Source: Oscillibacter sp. (GTDB lineage: Bacteria; Bacillota; Clostridia; Oscillospirales; Oscillospiraceae). Taken from it: 51,344 bases of DNA. The stretch is from contig DPGF01000009.1 in NCBI GenBank assembly GCA_003522105.1, positions 1 to 51,344 on the forward strand, in the 5' to 3' direction. Every line of letters starts with the position of its first letter. Position 1 is the stretch's first letter. This document shows, in pieces, positions 7,942 through 18,301 of this stretch. Below the pieces are notes generated by a model. The model was not told the origin of the DNA, made no database searches, and saw only the letters and a list, made by a program, of their open reading frames with translations. The position numbers and the translations under genes were made by a program.

Positions 7942-8685
7942 ATGCCCAGAATTTATTTGAGCCCCTCCACACAGGATTGGAACCCGTATGCCGACGGCAG
8001 CGGCAGCGAGGAATACTGGATGAATCTGCTCGCCGATGCGCTCGAGCCGTATCTCTACGCCAACACCATCGCCTTTGTGCGCAATACGCCGGAGATGACT
8101 GCCGCGTCCTCCATCGCGCAGGCGAACAGCCTCGGCGGGTTTGACTTTTACCTTGCCCTGCACTCCAACGCCTCGGGGGAGGGGCAGGCGGGGAAGAACC
8201 GCGGCATCATCGTCTTTTACTATCCCACAAGCAGCGACGGAAAGCGTGCCGCCGATCTTTTCGCCGCGCAGCTCAAAAAAGTCTACCCGCTGCCGGAGCT
8301 TGTCACAACGCAGGCGACCACGGCGCTCGGCGAGGTGCGGCGGCCGAAGTATCCGGCCAATCTCATCGAGCTTGGCTATCACGACAACTACGACGATCTG
8401 CGCTGGATCGAAAACCATCTCGATGCCGCCGCGCAGGCGATCGCGCGGGGGCTGACAGAGTATTTCGGCCTGCCGTTTCTCTACCCGCAGCTTGTGCGCA
8501 CCGGTATCGTGACGACCGAGGGCGCGCCGCTGCGTCTGCGCAGCACGCCCGGTATCGACGGCACGATCATCGCCGAGATCCCGAACGGCGCAAGCGTGCA
8601 GATCTACGGAAGCTTTCAGGGCTGGTACTCCGTTGGCTACGGCGGGCAGCTCGGCTACGCGGCGCAAGCGTACATCGCGGAGTGA
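7942..8685 (+). CDS. N-acetylmuramoyl-L-alanine amidase with C-terminal SH3 domain
   Basis: 247 aa. The amidase_3-type catalytic region (about 1-175) shows ALHSNAS (zinc His) and a late PANLIELGYHDN carrying the catalytic Glu. The first zinc motif normally written GHGG is replaced by the variant SPSTQDWNPY at the N-terminus, a form seen in a Firmicutes subgroup. Residues about 185-247 form a bacterial SH3 (SH3b) repeat (APLRLRSTPGIDGTIIAEIP...WYSVGYGG), which would bind the wall. There is no signal peptide, so it may act in spore or mother-cell lysis or leave by another route. The start at 7942 is set by GGGAGG; the longer frame enters the terminator. Confidence 0.85.
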   Translation: MPRIYLSPSTQDWNPYADGSGSEEYWMNLLADALEPYLYANTIAFVRNTPEMTAASSIAQANSLGGFDFYLALHSNASGEGQAGKNRGIIVFYYPTSSDGKRAADLFAAQLKKVYPLPELVTTQATTALGEVRRPKYPANLIELGYHDNYDDLRWIENHLDAAAQAIARGLTEYFGLPFLYPQLVRTGIVTTEGAPLRLRSTPGIDGTIIAEIPNGASVQIYGSFQGWYSVGYGGQLGYAAQAYIAE

Positions 8686-8725
8686 CGGGCGCGATTTTAT
8701 GACAGGCTCCGCCTGCGAGTTTTGC

Positions 8726-8754
8726 TTGACAGTACGTCATAAAAAGTTTACAAT
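8726..8754 (+). promoter_or_regulatory. Promoter of rny
   Basis: TTGACA (8726-8731), 17-nt spacer, TACAAT (8749-8754), about 77 nt before the rny start. Confidence 0.9.
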
Positions 8755-8830
8755 ATACGATGGATTTATGGAAGGGAGAGAAGGGGAATCTCCCATTTAT
8801 TGATCAAAAACAACACACAGGAGGAATCGC

Positions 8831-10384
8831 ATGATCAGCAATCTCTACGCTGCGCTCATCGCGGCGGGGACGCTCGTCATTGGCATTCTTCTTGGTATTT
8901 GGATTCGCAAGAGAGCCGCTAAGCGCGCCGAGGAGAAGATCTCCAACGCCGATGAAGAGGCTCTTCGTATTGTCAATGAAGCGATCAAGAGCGCCGAAAG
9001 CAAGAAACGCGAAGTTATGTTGGAAGCAAAGGAAGATATCCTGCGCTCCAGAAACGAATACGAGAAGGAAGTCAAGGAACGCCGCGCCGAGCAGCAGAAG
9101 CAGGAGCGCCGGCTTCAGCAGAAGGAGGAGAATCTCGACCGCAAGACCGACGCGCTGGAAAAGCGCGAAGAGGCTCTCAACCAGAAGCATGCCGCTCTGG
9201 ACAAGGAAAACGAAGAAATCAAGATCATCAAGCGCAGCCAGACCGAAATGCTTGAGCGCATTTCCGGTTTTACTGCAGAAGACGCCAAGAAGTACCTGAT
9301 CGAGCAGGTCGAGAGCGAAGTGACGCACGAGACCGCGCTCAAGATCAAAGAGCTTGAGCAGCGCGCCAAGGACGAGGCCGATTCCCGCGCCCGCGAGATC
9401 GTCGCTTCCGCCATTCAGCGCTGCGCTGCCGACCATGTTGCCGAGATTACCGTCAGTGTGGTACCCCTGCCCAATGACGAGATGAAAGGCCGCATCATCG
9501 GCCGTGAAGGCCGCAACATCCGCACGATCGAAACGCTCACGGGCGTCGATCTCATCATCGACGACACGCCCGAGGCGATCACCGTCTCCTGCTTTGAGCC
9601 TGTGCGCCGCGAAGTCGCGCGTCTGGCCCTTGAAAAGCTCATCGCCGATGGCCGCATTCATCCCACGCACATTGAAGAGATGGTCAACAAGGCCCGCCGC
9701 GAGGTGGACGCCGTCATCAAGTCTGAGGGTGAGCGCGCCGTGCTGGAGACCGGCATTCGCGGCCTGCACCCCGAGCTTGTGAAGATGCTCGGTCGTCTGC
9801 ATTACCGCACGAGCTACGGCCAGAATGTATTGCAGCACTCCATCGAGGTCTCGCATCTTGCGGGCATGATGGCTGCCGAGCTGGGCGCGGACGTTTACGC
9901 CGCCAAGCGCGCCGGTCTGCTGCATGATATTGGCAAGGCTGTCGACCACGAGATGGAAGGCACGCATGTTGCCCTCGGCGTGGAGTTCCTGCGCAAGTAT
10001 CGCGAAAAGGACGACATCATTCACGCTGTTCAGGCGCACCACAATGACGTGGAGCCGCAGACCATCGTTGCCTGCCTTGTGCAGGCAGCAGATGCGATCT
10101 CTGCCGCCCGTCCCGGCGCCCGCCGCGAGAATCTGGAGAACTACATCAAGCGCCTCGAGCAGCTTGAGGAGATCACCGGCAGCTATCCCGGCGTTGACAA
10201 GGCCTATGCCATTCAGGCCGGCCGCGAGGTGCGCGTGATGGTCAAGCCTGAGCAGGTCAGCGAGGATCAGATGGTCATTCTGGCGCGTGAGCTTGCCAAA
10301 AAGATCGAGGAAGAGATGGAATATCCCGGCCAGATCAAGGTGCACGTTCTGCGCGAAACGACCGCGATCGAATACGCAAAATAA
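8831..10384 (+). CDS. rny: Ribonuclease Y
   Basis: 517 aa membrane-anchored endoribonuclease that initiates mRNA decay in Firmicutes. Order: N-terminal membrane helix (about 5-25); long Lys/Glu coiled coil (about 30-200) with repeated KREEAL/KEE blocks; KH RNA-binding domain (about 205-275) with GRIIGREGRNIRTIE; HD phosphohydrolase domain with the His-Asp pair at 365-366 in LLHDIGKAVDHE. Length and architecture are standard. AGGAGG sits 7 nt before the ATG. The following ymdB gene is its usual neighbour. Confidence 0.97.
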   Translation: MISNLYAALIAAGTLVIGILLGIWIRKRAAKRAEEKISNADEEALRIVNEAIKSAESKKREVMLEAKEDILRSRNEYEKEVKERRAEQQKQERRLQQKEENLDRKTDALEKREEALNQKHAALDKENEEIKIIKRSQTEMLERISGFTAEDAKKYLIEQVESEVTHETALKIKELEQRAKDEADSRAREIVASAIQRCAADHVAEITVSVVPLPNDEMKGRIIGREGRNIRTIETLTGVDLIIDDTPEAITVSCFEPVRREVARLALEKLIADGRIHPTHIEEMVNKARREVDAVIKSEGERAVLETGIRGLHPELVKMLGRLHYRTSYGQNVLQHSIEVSHLAGMMAAELGADVYAAKRAGLLHDIGKAVDHEMEGTHVALGVEFLRKYREKDDIIHAVQAHHNDVEPQTIVACLVQAADAISAARPGARRENLENYIKRLEQLEEITGSYPGVDKAYAIQAGREVRVMVKPEQVSEDQMVILARELAKKIEEEMEYPGQIKVHVLRETTAIEYAK

Positions 10385-10385
10385 G

Positions 10386-10418
10386 GAAAAGGCTCTGCCG
10401 GCGGCAGAGCCTTTTTTG
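10386..10418 (+). terminator. Terminator of rny
   Basis: Stem AAGGCTCTGCC / GGCAGAGCCTT followed by six T. Confidence 0.92.
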
Positions 10419-10427
10419 ATGCCTTCC

Positions 10428-10456
10428 TTGCGTTTTGGCGCGCCGCTTGCTATACT
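10428..10456 (+). promoter_or_regulatory. Promoter of ymdB
   Basis: TTGCGT (10428-10433), 17-nt spacer, TATACT (10451-10456). It lies just after the rny terminator, so ymdB has its own promoter. Confidence 0.75.
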
Positions 10457-10482
10457 GAGGAAAACAAAAGCGGAGGAACGCC

Positions 10483-11262
10483 ATGCTCTACAATATTCTG
10501 GCCGTCGGCGATGTGGTGGGCGGCTGCGGCGTCAGCCACCTTGAGCGCCATCTGCGCGCTGTAAAAAAACTGAAGAATATCCACTTCACCGTGGTCAATG
10601 GGGAAAACGCCGCGATGGTCGGCCTGACGGCGGACGACGCCGAGCGCATCTTCGCCGCGGGGGCTGACGTCATCACGCTCGGCAACCACAGCTTCGGCAA
10701 GATGCAGATCACGGATTATCTTGACGACTGCCCGTACATTCTGCGCCCGCACAATCTCGGCGCGCGTGTGCCGGGACGGGGCTACGGCGTTTTCGACTGC
10801 GGCAGAGCGCGCATCGCGGTGATGAACCTGATCGGCCGCTGCGACCTTGCCTTCCACGCGGACAGCCCCTTCAAAACGGCGGACGAGCTGCTCAAAAACG
10901 ATGAAAAGCCGACCTTTACGCTGCTCGACTTTCATGCCGAGGCGACGAGCGAAAAGCTTGCCATGGCGTATTACCTCGACGGGCGCGTCAGCGCCCTCTG
11001 GGGCACGCACACCCATGTGCCGACGGCGGACGAAGAGGTCTTCCCCAAGGGGACGGGCTACCTCACCGATCTCGGCATGACGGGGGCTGTGCGCAGCGTG
11101 CTCGGCATCAAGGCGGAGCAGTCGGTCGAAACGTTTCTCGGCGGTCTGCCCGGCCGCTACCGAGAGCCGGAGAAGAGCCCCGGCAAGATGCAGGGCGCGA
11201 TTTTTACCTTAGATGACGCAACGGGGCTTTGCGTGGGCGTGGAGCGGATCGATGTGCGCTGA
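10483..11262 (+). CDS. ymdB: YmdB-family metallophosphoesterase
   Basis: 259 aa, matching the TIGR00282/YmdB length. Metal-ligand motifs in order: GDVVGGCG (Asp), VVNGENAA (Asn-Gly-Glu-Asn), TLGNHSFGK (Asn-His), LLDFHAEATSEK and the GTHTHVPTADE His pair. In B. subtilis the homologue hydrolyses 2',3'-cAMP, interacts with RNase Y and affects biofilm versus motility decisions; that role is inferred here from family and the adjacent rny. GGAGG lies 6 nt upstream of the ATG. It probably continues into the nuclease gene 33 bp downstream. Confidence 0.95.
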   Translation: MLYNILAVGDVVGGCGVSHLERHLRAVKKLKNIHFTVVNGENAAMVGLTADDAERIFAAGADVITLGNHSFGKMQITDYLDDCPYILRPHNLGARVPGRGYGVFDCGRARIAVMNLIGRCDLAFHADSPFKTADELLKNDEKPTFTLLDFHAEATSEKLAMAYYLDGRVSALWGTHTHVPTADEEVFPKGTGYLTDLGMTGAVRSVLGIKAEQSVETFLGGLPGRYREPEKSPGKMQGAIFTLDDATGLCVGVERIDVR

Positions 11263-11295
11263 AAAGTGCATGGGAAGGAAAAGGGAGGCGGAGCG

Positions 11296-12390
11296 ATGAG
11301 CGTGAAGATCGTCCATGCGGCGGACTTTCACTTGGACAGCGCATTTGGCGCGCTGAGCGGCGAGCAGGCGCGCCAGCGCCGCCGCGAGAGCCGCGAACTG
11401 CTGACGCGGCTTGCAAATTATGTGAATCAAAACGGGGTCGACGTGGTGCTGCTTGCAGGCGACTTGTTTGACAGCGACACAACTTACCGGGAAACGCTGG
11501 AAGCGCTTTCCGACGCGCTGGGCGCGATGCGCGCGCGGGTATTCATTGCACCGGGCAACCACGATCCCTACAGCGCGAAGTCGCCCTACGCGACGCTTGC
11601 CTGGCCGGAAAATGTCCATTTTTTTTCGTCGAACACGGTCGAGCGCGTTGTGCTGCCGGAGCTTTCGTGCGCCGTGTACGGCGCGGCATTCACTGCAAGC
11701 GCGCAGGAGGAGAGCCTGCTTGTAAATTTCCATGCGCCGGAGGACGGATTGGTGCATCTGATGGTGCTGCACGGCGAGTTGTCCACCGCGGGATCGCGCT
11801 ACGACCCCATCACAAAGGAGCAGATCGGGCAAAGCGGCCTTGACTATCTGGCGCTTGGCCACACGCACCAGTTTGGAGGTTTCCTGCGCGAGGGAAAGAC
11901 GACCTATGCCTACTCGGGCTGCCCGGAGGGGCGCGGCTTCGACGAACTGGGCGAGAAGGGCATTCTTGCAGGCAGCGTGGGGGAGGGGACGGCTGAGCTC
12001 TCGTTCGTGCCCTTTGCACGCCGGCGGTATGAGATTCTGCGCGTTGATGTGACGGGTCGGGACGCGGAGAGTGCGCTGCGCGCAGCGCTGCCCGAGTCGA
12101 CCGCGCGCGACAGTTACCGCGTCATTTTTACCGGCGAAACAGACGAGCGGGGACTTGCCCTTGAAGTGCTCCGGGAGCGCTTTGCGCCGGACTTTTTCTC
12201 GCTGGAGCTGCGCGATGAAACGCGCATCGGCGAAAGCGTCTGGGCAAGGGCAAGCGAGGACTCGCTGCGCGGCCTTTTTCTGCGTGAACTGCGCGCGAAA
12301 TTCGATGCAGCTTCTTCGGAGGAGGAACGCGCGCAGCTCAGCCTTGCCGCGCGTTACGGCCTTGCCGCGCTCGACGGGCGCGACCTTTGA
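11296..12390 (+). CDS. YhaO/SbcD-like DNA repair exonuclease (metallophosphoesterase)
   Basis: 364 aa. N-terminal calcineurin-like nuclease domain with the five phosphoesterase motifs: ADFHLDS, LLAGDLFDSD, PGNHDPYS, VLHGEL and LGHTHQF. The C-terminal third (about 265-364) resembles the capping region of YhaO-type proteins. The family usually forms a pair with a large SMC-like ATPase (YhaN or SbcC) encoded immediately downstream; here the next gene is a 59-codon basic ORF and then a terminator, so the partner is missing locally. The start at 11296 follows GGAGGCGGAG; the upstream in-frame ATG at 11266 has no ribosome site. Confidence 0.88.
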   Translation: MSVKIVHAADFHLDSAFGALSGEQARQRRRESRELLTRLANYVNQNGVDVVLLAGDLFDSDTTYRETLEALSDALGAMRARVFIAPGNHDPYSAKSPYATLAWPENVHFFSSNTVERVVLPELSCAVYGAAFTASAQEESLLVNFHAPEDGLVHLMVLHGELSTAGSRYDPITKEQIGQSGLDYLALGHTHQFGGFLREGKTTYAYSGCPEGRGFDELGEKGILAGSVGEGTAELSFVPFARRRYEILRVDVTGRDAESALRAALPESTARDSYRVIFTGETDERGLALEVLRERFAPDFFSLELRDETRIGESVWARASEDSLRGLFLRELRAKFDAASSEEERAQLSLAARYGLAALDGRDL

Positions 12391-12401
12391 GGAGGAGAAC
12401 C

Positions 12402-12581
12402 ATGTCGATCTGGTACAGCCGGCGGAAAAAGGAAGGAAAATCCCTGCGCCTCGCGGCGGTGGGAAAGTCTGCATTCTGCTTTGCAGAGCTCCATTACGAC
12501 GTGCGCAGCCTACTGCATGCAGCAGGCGCTGCGGCGGAGAAAACGCTGCGCCTCTCTCGCAGAATGAAGCGCAAAAAGTAA
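12402..12581 (+). CDS. Small basic hypothetical protein
   Basis: 59 aa, strongly basic, with a Lys/Arg-rich start (YSRRKKEGK) and end (RRMKRKK) and a central Leu/Ala/His helix-like part. GAGGAGGAG ends 4 nt before the ATG, an excellent ribosome site, and the gap to the nuclease stop is 11 bp, so translation is likely. No family recognised. It occupies the position where YhaN normally begins, but its sequence does not resemble a Walker-A N-terminus. Confidence 0.55.
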   Translation: MSIWYSRRKKEGKSLRLAAVGKSAFCFAELHYDVRSLLHAAGAAAEKTLRLSRRMKRKK

Positions 12582-12591
12582 GGAAACAACC

Positions 12592-12629
12592 GAAAAAGGC
12601 CGGAAGGAATTCCCTTTCGGCCTTTTTTG
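12592..12629 (+). terminator. Terminator of the ymdB-nuclease transcript
   Basis: AAAAAGGCCG...CGGCCTTTTTT stem with GAAGG/CCTTTC inner pairing and a T6 tract. Confidence 0.9.
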
Positions 12630-12710
12630 AGAGAGCTTAAAAGAGAATTAAGAAACTATCGCTGTTTTTGTTCGGAAACAGCTGATACAATACCAACATG
12701 AGGTGAGAAA

Positions 12711-13409
12711 ATGTACAACATTCTGATCTGTGACGACGAGCAGGACATTGTCAACGCGCTCAAGATCTATCTCTCAGGCGGGGATTACTGCCTCTTTGAG
12801 GCGCACAATGGACGCGAGGCGCTGGAGGCTGTGGAAAAAAACGACATCCATCTCATTCTGATGGATATTATGATGCCGCAGCTCGACGGCATTGCCGCAA
12901 CGGCGAAACTGCGCGAAAAGAGCAACGTTCCCATCATCCTGCTCACGGCCAAGAGCGAGAGCAGCGACAAGGTGCTGGGACTCAACATCGGCGCGGATGA
13001 CTACATCACCAAGCCCTTTGACCCCATAGAGGTGCTCGCGCGCGTGCGCTCGCAACTGCGCCGCTATACGCAGCTGGGCGCGAAGAAGGAAGAGGAAAAG
13101 CCCAACGTCTACACCGTCGGCCCCATTGTGCTCGACGAGGAGAAAAAGAGCGTGAGCGTGGACGGCGACGAGGTCTCCCTCACACCCATCGAGTTCAATA
13201 TTCTGCACCTTCTCATGAAGAACCCCGGGCGCATCTACTCCTCCGCGCAGATCTACGAGCTGGTGTGGAAGGAGGATTCGCTGGGCGCGGAAACGTCCGT
13301 GAGCGTCCACATCCGCCACCTGCGCCAAAAACTGGAGATCAACCCCTCCGAGCCGCGCTACCTGAAGGTCGTGTGGGGGCTGGGGTATAAAATGGAGGAC
13401 AAGAAATGA
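12711..13409 (+). CDS. OmpR/PhoB-family response regulator
   Basis: 232 aa. Receiver domain 1-120 with acidic pocket CDDEQD, phosphoacceptor Asp52 in LILMDIMMP, the Thr-Ala-Lys switch (LLTAKSES) and DDYITKPF. The C-terminal winged-helix DNA-binding domain (about 135-230) shows LTPIEFNILHLLMKNPGR, SVSVHIRHLRQKLE and VWGLGYKME. It is transcribed with, and overlaps by 4 bp, the histidine kinase gene, so the two form one signalling pair. The site before the ATG is GAGGTGAG. An inverted repeat GCTGTTT/AAACAGC at 12661-12682 just upstream could be an autoregulatory site. Confidence 0.96.
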   Translation: MYNILICDDEQDIVNALKIYLSGGDYCLFEAHNGREALEAVEKNDIHLILMDIMMPQLDGIAATAKLREKSNVPIILLTAKSESSDKVLGLNIGADDYITKPFDPIEVLARVRSQLRRYTQLGAKKEEEKPNVYTVGPIVLDEEKKSVSVDGDEVSLTPIEFNILHLLMKNPGRIYSSAQIYELVWKEDSLGAETSVSVHIRHLRQKLEINPSEPRYLKVVWGLGYKMEDKK

Positions 13410-15253
13410 AGGCTGCGTGGATACGCAATTTCTGGATCAAGGCGGTCGCCTTTCTGCTGGCGGCGGCGCTCGTGCCGGTGATCCTCACCTATGTTGTGGG
13501 ACTTGTCTACTCCTACGGCGGCATGGGCAAGGACTTTTACACGAGTGACCTCTGCCTGTATGAGGTCGGCAAAAAAACATGGGAGATCTGCGACGACTAT
13601 ATCGCCATGGAAGGCGGAAACTATGAACTCGACAAGATCTATCCCAAAGGCAACAGCTACAGCAACCTCCGCTTCCGCGTGACGGACGAGCAGGATAAGG
13701 TGGAGTTCAGCAACGTCAGCGACGGCGATACCTTCTGTTACAGCACCGTTTACGTCGACAAGACCTTTGATGTCTACCTTGTGAAGGATCTTCCCGCGCA
13801 GGACGGCATTTACTGGGCAAAGGTTTTTTACGACAAGGCAGAAAACTGGGGGCAGAACGCCTTGGAGCTGCTTATCCTCTTCGGCACGATGGAGCTGTTC
13901 CTGCTTATCTTCCTCGCCCGCACGGCGGCGCGGCGCGAGGACGGCGAGCTGCAGGGCGGCTGGCAGGAAAAGATCCCCTTCGACCTCTATCTCCTCGTTG
14001 ACGGCACGATCATTGCGCTGCTGTGCGTGGCGGTGGAGGAGGTCTACTCCTATGTGAGCTTCTATACCCCGCCCTACGATGTGCTGCTGCTGGGGATAAG
14101 CTTTGCGCTGGCGGTGCTCGTCTTTGCCGCGTGGGTGACGTTCTGCGCGCGCGTCAAGGTGGGCGGACTGTGGAAGGGCACGATCATTTACAGCCTCTTG
14201 TGCCTGTGCTGGAAGATCGTCAAGTGGTGCTGGGGCGTGCTCTGCGCCTTTGGCCGCGGCGTGATGAATCTTCTGCACGCTATTCCGATGACCTGGCGCA
14301 CGGCTCTGGGCTGCGTCGTGGTCAGCATGATGCTCGGTATATTTGCGGCAAATCGCGCGGGAGGGGCGATGCTGCTGACGATGCTTGTGCTGTCCGTCGC
14401 CGCGTGCCTCTTCTCGCTCCAGCTTCGAAAGCTCCAGAAGGAGGGCGAAGCCCTCGCCGCCGGCGATCTTGACGCGCAGGTGGACACAAAATGGATGTAC
14501 TGGGACGTCAAGCGCCACGCCGAGAACTTAAATTCCATCGGCGACGGCATGGCCGCGGCCATCGATAAGCAGCTCAAAAGCGAGCGGCTCAAAACGGAGC
14601 TCATCACGAACGTCTCGCACGACATCAAAACGCCGCTGACGAGTATCATCAATTATGTGGATCTCTTGCAGCACGAGCACACGAGCGAGCAGGAGGAAGA
14701 ATACCTCGCCGTGCTCAAGCGGCAGGCCTTCAAGCTCAAAAAGCTCACGGAGGACTTGGTCGAGGCCAGCAAGGCCACGACCGGCAACCTGCCGGTGAAC
14801 GCCGTTCGGTGCAGCATGAACGAGCTTCTATCGCAGGTCGAGGGCGAGTACGGCGACAAGCTGAGCGCGGCGGAGCTGACGCTCGTGAGCGTGATGCCGG
14901 ACAAGGAGCTCTTCTGCAATGTGGACGGCGCGTTGATGTGGCGCGTGATCGACAATCTGCTCTCCAACATCTGCAAGTACGCCCAGAACGGCACGCGCGT
15001 CTACCTGACGCTCGAAAAGACGGGCGGCGAGGCGGTCGTGACCTTCAAGAATACCTCGCGCGCGGCGCTCAATATCCCTGCCGAGGAATTGATGGAGCGC
15101 TTCGTGCGCGGCGACAGCTCGCGCTCGACCGAGGGCAACGGCCTGGGCCTTTCCATCGCGCAGAGCCTCACGGAATTGCAGGGCGGCAAGATGGCGCTCG
15201 CCATCGACGGCGACCTCTTCAAGGCGATCCTTCGCTTCCCGACGGTGGTATAA
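13406..15253 (+). CDS. Membrane sensor histidine kinase
   Basis: 615 aa. An N-terminal membrane helix (about 10-33) and an extracellular sensor loop of about 115 residues are followed by several more helices (about 148-170, 193-255, 290-345), so the input part is unusually membrane-rich. The kinase core has His405 in VSHDIKTPLTS (H box), the N box DNLLSNICKYAQNGTR and the G box GNGLGLSIAQSL. It autophosphorylates on His405 and passes phosphate to the regulator encoded 5' of it. The architecture resembles Firmicutes kinases of envelope-stress or VanS-like systems, but the stimulus is unknown. The ATG overlaps the regulator's stop. Confidence 0.95.
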   Translation: MKAAWIRNFWIKAVAFLLAAALVPVILTYVVGLVYSYGGMGKDFYTSDLCLYEVGKKTWEICDDYIAMEGGNYELDKIYPKGNSYSNLRFRVTDEQDKVEFSNVSDGDTFCYSTVYVDKTFDVYLVKDLPAQDGIYWAKVFYDKAENWGQNALELLILFGTMELFLLIFLARTAARREDGELQGGWQEKIPFDLYLLVDGTIIALLCVAVEEVYSYVSFYTPPYDVLLLGISFALAVLVFAAWVTFCARVKVGGLWKGTIIYSLLCLCWKIVKWCWGVLCAFGRGVMNLLHAIPMTWRTALGCVVVSMMLGIFAANRAGGAMLLTMLVLSVAACLFSLQLRKLQKEGEALAAGDLDAQVDTKWMYWDVKRHAENLNSIGDGMAAAIDKQLKSERLKTELITNVSHDIKTPLTSIINYVDLLQHEHTSEQEEEYLAVLKRQAFKLKKLTEDLVEASKATTGNLPVNAVRCSMNELLSQVEGEYGDKLSAAELTLVSVMPDKELFCNVDGALMWRVIDNLLSNICKYAQNGTRVYLTLEKTGGEAVVTFKNTSRAALNIPAEELMERFVRGDSSRSTEGNGLGLSIAQSLTELQGGKMALAIDGDLFKAILRFPTVV

Positions 15254-15257
15254 AATT

Positions 15258-15298
15258 GAAAAAGGGAGGGAAAGAAGTGCGCTTTCCCTCCCTTTTCC
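15258..15298 (+). terminator. Terminator of the two-component operon
   Basis: Fourteen-pair stem AAAAGGGAGGGAAA / TTTCCCTCCCTTTT with a short GC-containing loop. Confidence 0.9.
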
Positions 15299-15309
15299 CT
15301 GTGCGGCGC

Positions 15310-15338
15310 TTGACATTTCATTGCAAAACCAATACAAT
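15310..15338 (+). promoter_or_regulatory. Promoter of proS
   Basis: TTGACA (15310-15315), 17-nt spacer, TACAAT (15333-15338). Confidence 0.9.
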
Positions 15339-15382
15339 AACAATTCGGAATTCTATCCTGAAATGTGAGGGAGAACATAAAA

Positions 15383-16822
15383 ATGGCCAAAGAGAAAAAG
15401 GTAGAACAGATCACCAATCTGGAAGACGATTTCGCCCAATGGTATACCGACATCTGCCGCAAGGCGGAGCTTGTTGAGTACGCCAGCGTCAAGGGCTTTA
15501 CCATTCTGCGCCCCTATGGCTACGCCATCTGGGAGAACATGCAGAGCCTGATGGACGCCGAGTTCAAAAAGACCGGTCACGAGAACGTGGCGATGCCCGT
15601 TCTTATTCCCGAGAGCCTGCTCAAGAAAGAGGGCGAGCTTGTCAACGGCTTTGCCCCCGAGGTGGCGTGGGTTACGATGGGCGGCAGCGAGAAGCTCGAA
15701 GAACGCCTTGCCTTCCGTCCCACGTCCGAGACGATGTTCTGCGACCACTGGTCCCGCGTGCTGCAGACCTATCGTCAGCTGCCGATGCTTTATAACCAGT
15801 GGTGCTCCGTCATCCGCTGGGAGAAGACCACCCGCCCGTTCCTGCGTTCGCGCGAGTTCTGGTGGCAGGAGGGTCACACCATCCACGAGACCGCCGAGGA
15901 GGCGCAGGCGGAGACGATGCAGCAGCTCAACTGCTACGCTGACTTCTTCCGCCACGTGCTCGCGATCCCCGTCGTTCCCGGCCGCAAGACCGACAAGGAG
16001 AAGTTTGCCGGCGCCGAGGCGACCTACACCGTCGAGTGCATGATGAAAGATCGCAAGGCCCTCCAGGGCGCGACGAGCCACTACTTCGGCGACAAGTTCT
16101 CCCGCGCTTACGATGTGACCTTCACCAGCCGCGACAATAAGCTCCAGTACCCGTTCCAGACGTCCTGGGGCTCCACCACGCGCATGATCGGCGCGGTCAT
16201 CATGACCCACGGCGATAACAACGGCCTCGTCCTGCCCCCGCGCATCGCGCCCTTGCAGGTCGTCATCGTCCCCATCGCCGCGCACAAGAACCCCGAGGTG
16301 CTCGAGACCGCCAAGGCGATGATGTCTTCTCTCGTCGCCGCGGGCGTTCGCGTCAAGCTGGACGACTCGGATCAGTCCATGGGCTGGAAGTGCGCCGAGT
16401 ACGAGATGCGCGGTGTGCCCATCCGCATGGAGCTCGGCCCCCGCGACCTCGCCGAGGGCAACTGCTGCCTCGTCCGCCGCGACAACGGCGAGAAGGTCAC
16501 GGCGAAGATCGAGGGCATCGAGAATGAGGTCAAGACCCTGCTCGACACCATCCACGACAACATGTACGCCGTGGCGGAAAAAAACCTTGAGGACAACACC
16601 TTCGACTTAAAGACCATCGACGAGGTGAAGGAGATGGCCGCGGGTCGCGGCGGCTTCGCTCGCACGAAGTGGTGCGGCAGCCTTGAATGCGAGCTCAAGA
16701 TGAAGGAAGTTGCGGGCGTTTCTTCCCGCTGCATGCCCCTCAAGCAGAGCGGCACGACGGGCAAGTGCGTCTGCTGCGGCAAAGAGTGCACGACTGACAT
16801 CTACTGGGGCGTCGCCTACTGA
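15383..16822 (+). CDS. proS: Prolyl-tRNA synthetase, archaeal/eukaryote-like type
   Basis: 479 aa class II synthetase. Catalytic motifs include RPTSETMFC, IRWEKTTRPFLRSREFWWQEGHT and TSWGSTTRMIGAVIMTHGD. It lacks the insertion editing domain found in the about-570-aa bacterial form. It carries instead the C-terminal extension with four cysteines (GSLEC..., CVCCGKEC) and ends in a Tyr (WGVAY), the hallmark of the shorter archaeal/eukaryotic-type ProRS present in many Clostridia. The ATG at 15383 is preferred because GGGAG lies upstream; the GTG at 15365 overlaps that site. No T-box was seen: the leader is only about 40 nt. Confidence 0.96.
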   Translation: MAKEKKVEQITNLEDDFAQWYTDICRKAELVEYASVKGFTILRPYGYAIWENMQSLMDAEFKKTGHENVAMPVLIPESLLKKEGELVNGFAPEVAWVTMGGSEKLEERLAFRPTSETMFCDHWSRVLQTYRQLPMLYNQWCSVIRWEKTTRPFLRSREFWWQEGHTIHETAEEAQAETMQQLNCYADFFRHVLAIPVVPGRKTDKEKFAGAEATYTVECMMKDRKALQGATSHYFGDKFSRAYDVTFTSRDNKLQYPFQTSWGSTTRMIGAVIMTHGDNNGLVLPPRIAPLQVVIVPIAAHKNPEVLETAKAMMSSLVAAGVRVKLDDSDQSMGWKCAEYEMRGVPIRMELGPRDLAEGNCCLVRRDNGEKVTAKIEGIENEVKTLLDTIHDNMYAVAEKNLEDNTFDLKTIDEVKEMAAGRGGFARTKWCGSLECELKMKEVAGVSSRCMPLKQSGTTGKCVCCGKECTTDIYWGVAY

Positions 16823-16832
16823 GAAAAGACAG

Positions 16833-16869
16833 AAAAGGAAGCCATTCCGTGAGGAATGGCTTCCTTTTT
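16833..16869. terminator. Bidirectional terminator between proS and the ABC ATPase gene
   Basis: Perfect 16-bp stem AAAAGGAAGCCATTCC / GGAATGGCTTCCTTTT with loop GTGA; A/T runs on both sides suit convergent transcription. Confidence 0.93.
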
Positions 16870-16884
16870 GCTTGCTCTGGGGGA

Positions 16885-18099
<1,215 letters not shown>

Positions 18100-18301
18100 A
18101 ATGATGAACCGCAGCCCTGCCGCCTCCGCGATGCAGAGCCTCGCAGCCGCCTGAGCGCGCCGCTTTACGGCAGGTCTCCACACTGCCGCACCGCCGGTTC
18201 GGCGGAAAACGTTCCTCCTTTTGTATTTCCCACAGGCGTTACGTTGAAGGTGGAGTAGCGCGGGCGGGAGGGAATGGAAGCGAGTAATTTTACTCATCAC
18301 C

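Noticed and set aside
8804..10345. 513-codon minus-strand open frame
   Set aside because: Antisense shadow of rny, whose domains are unmistakable.
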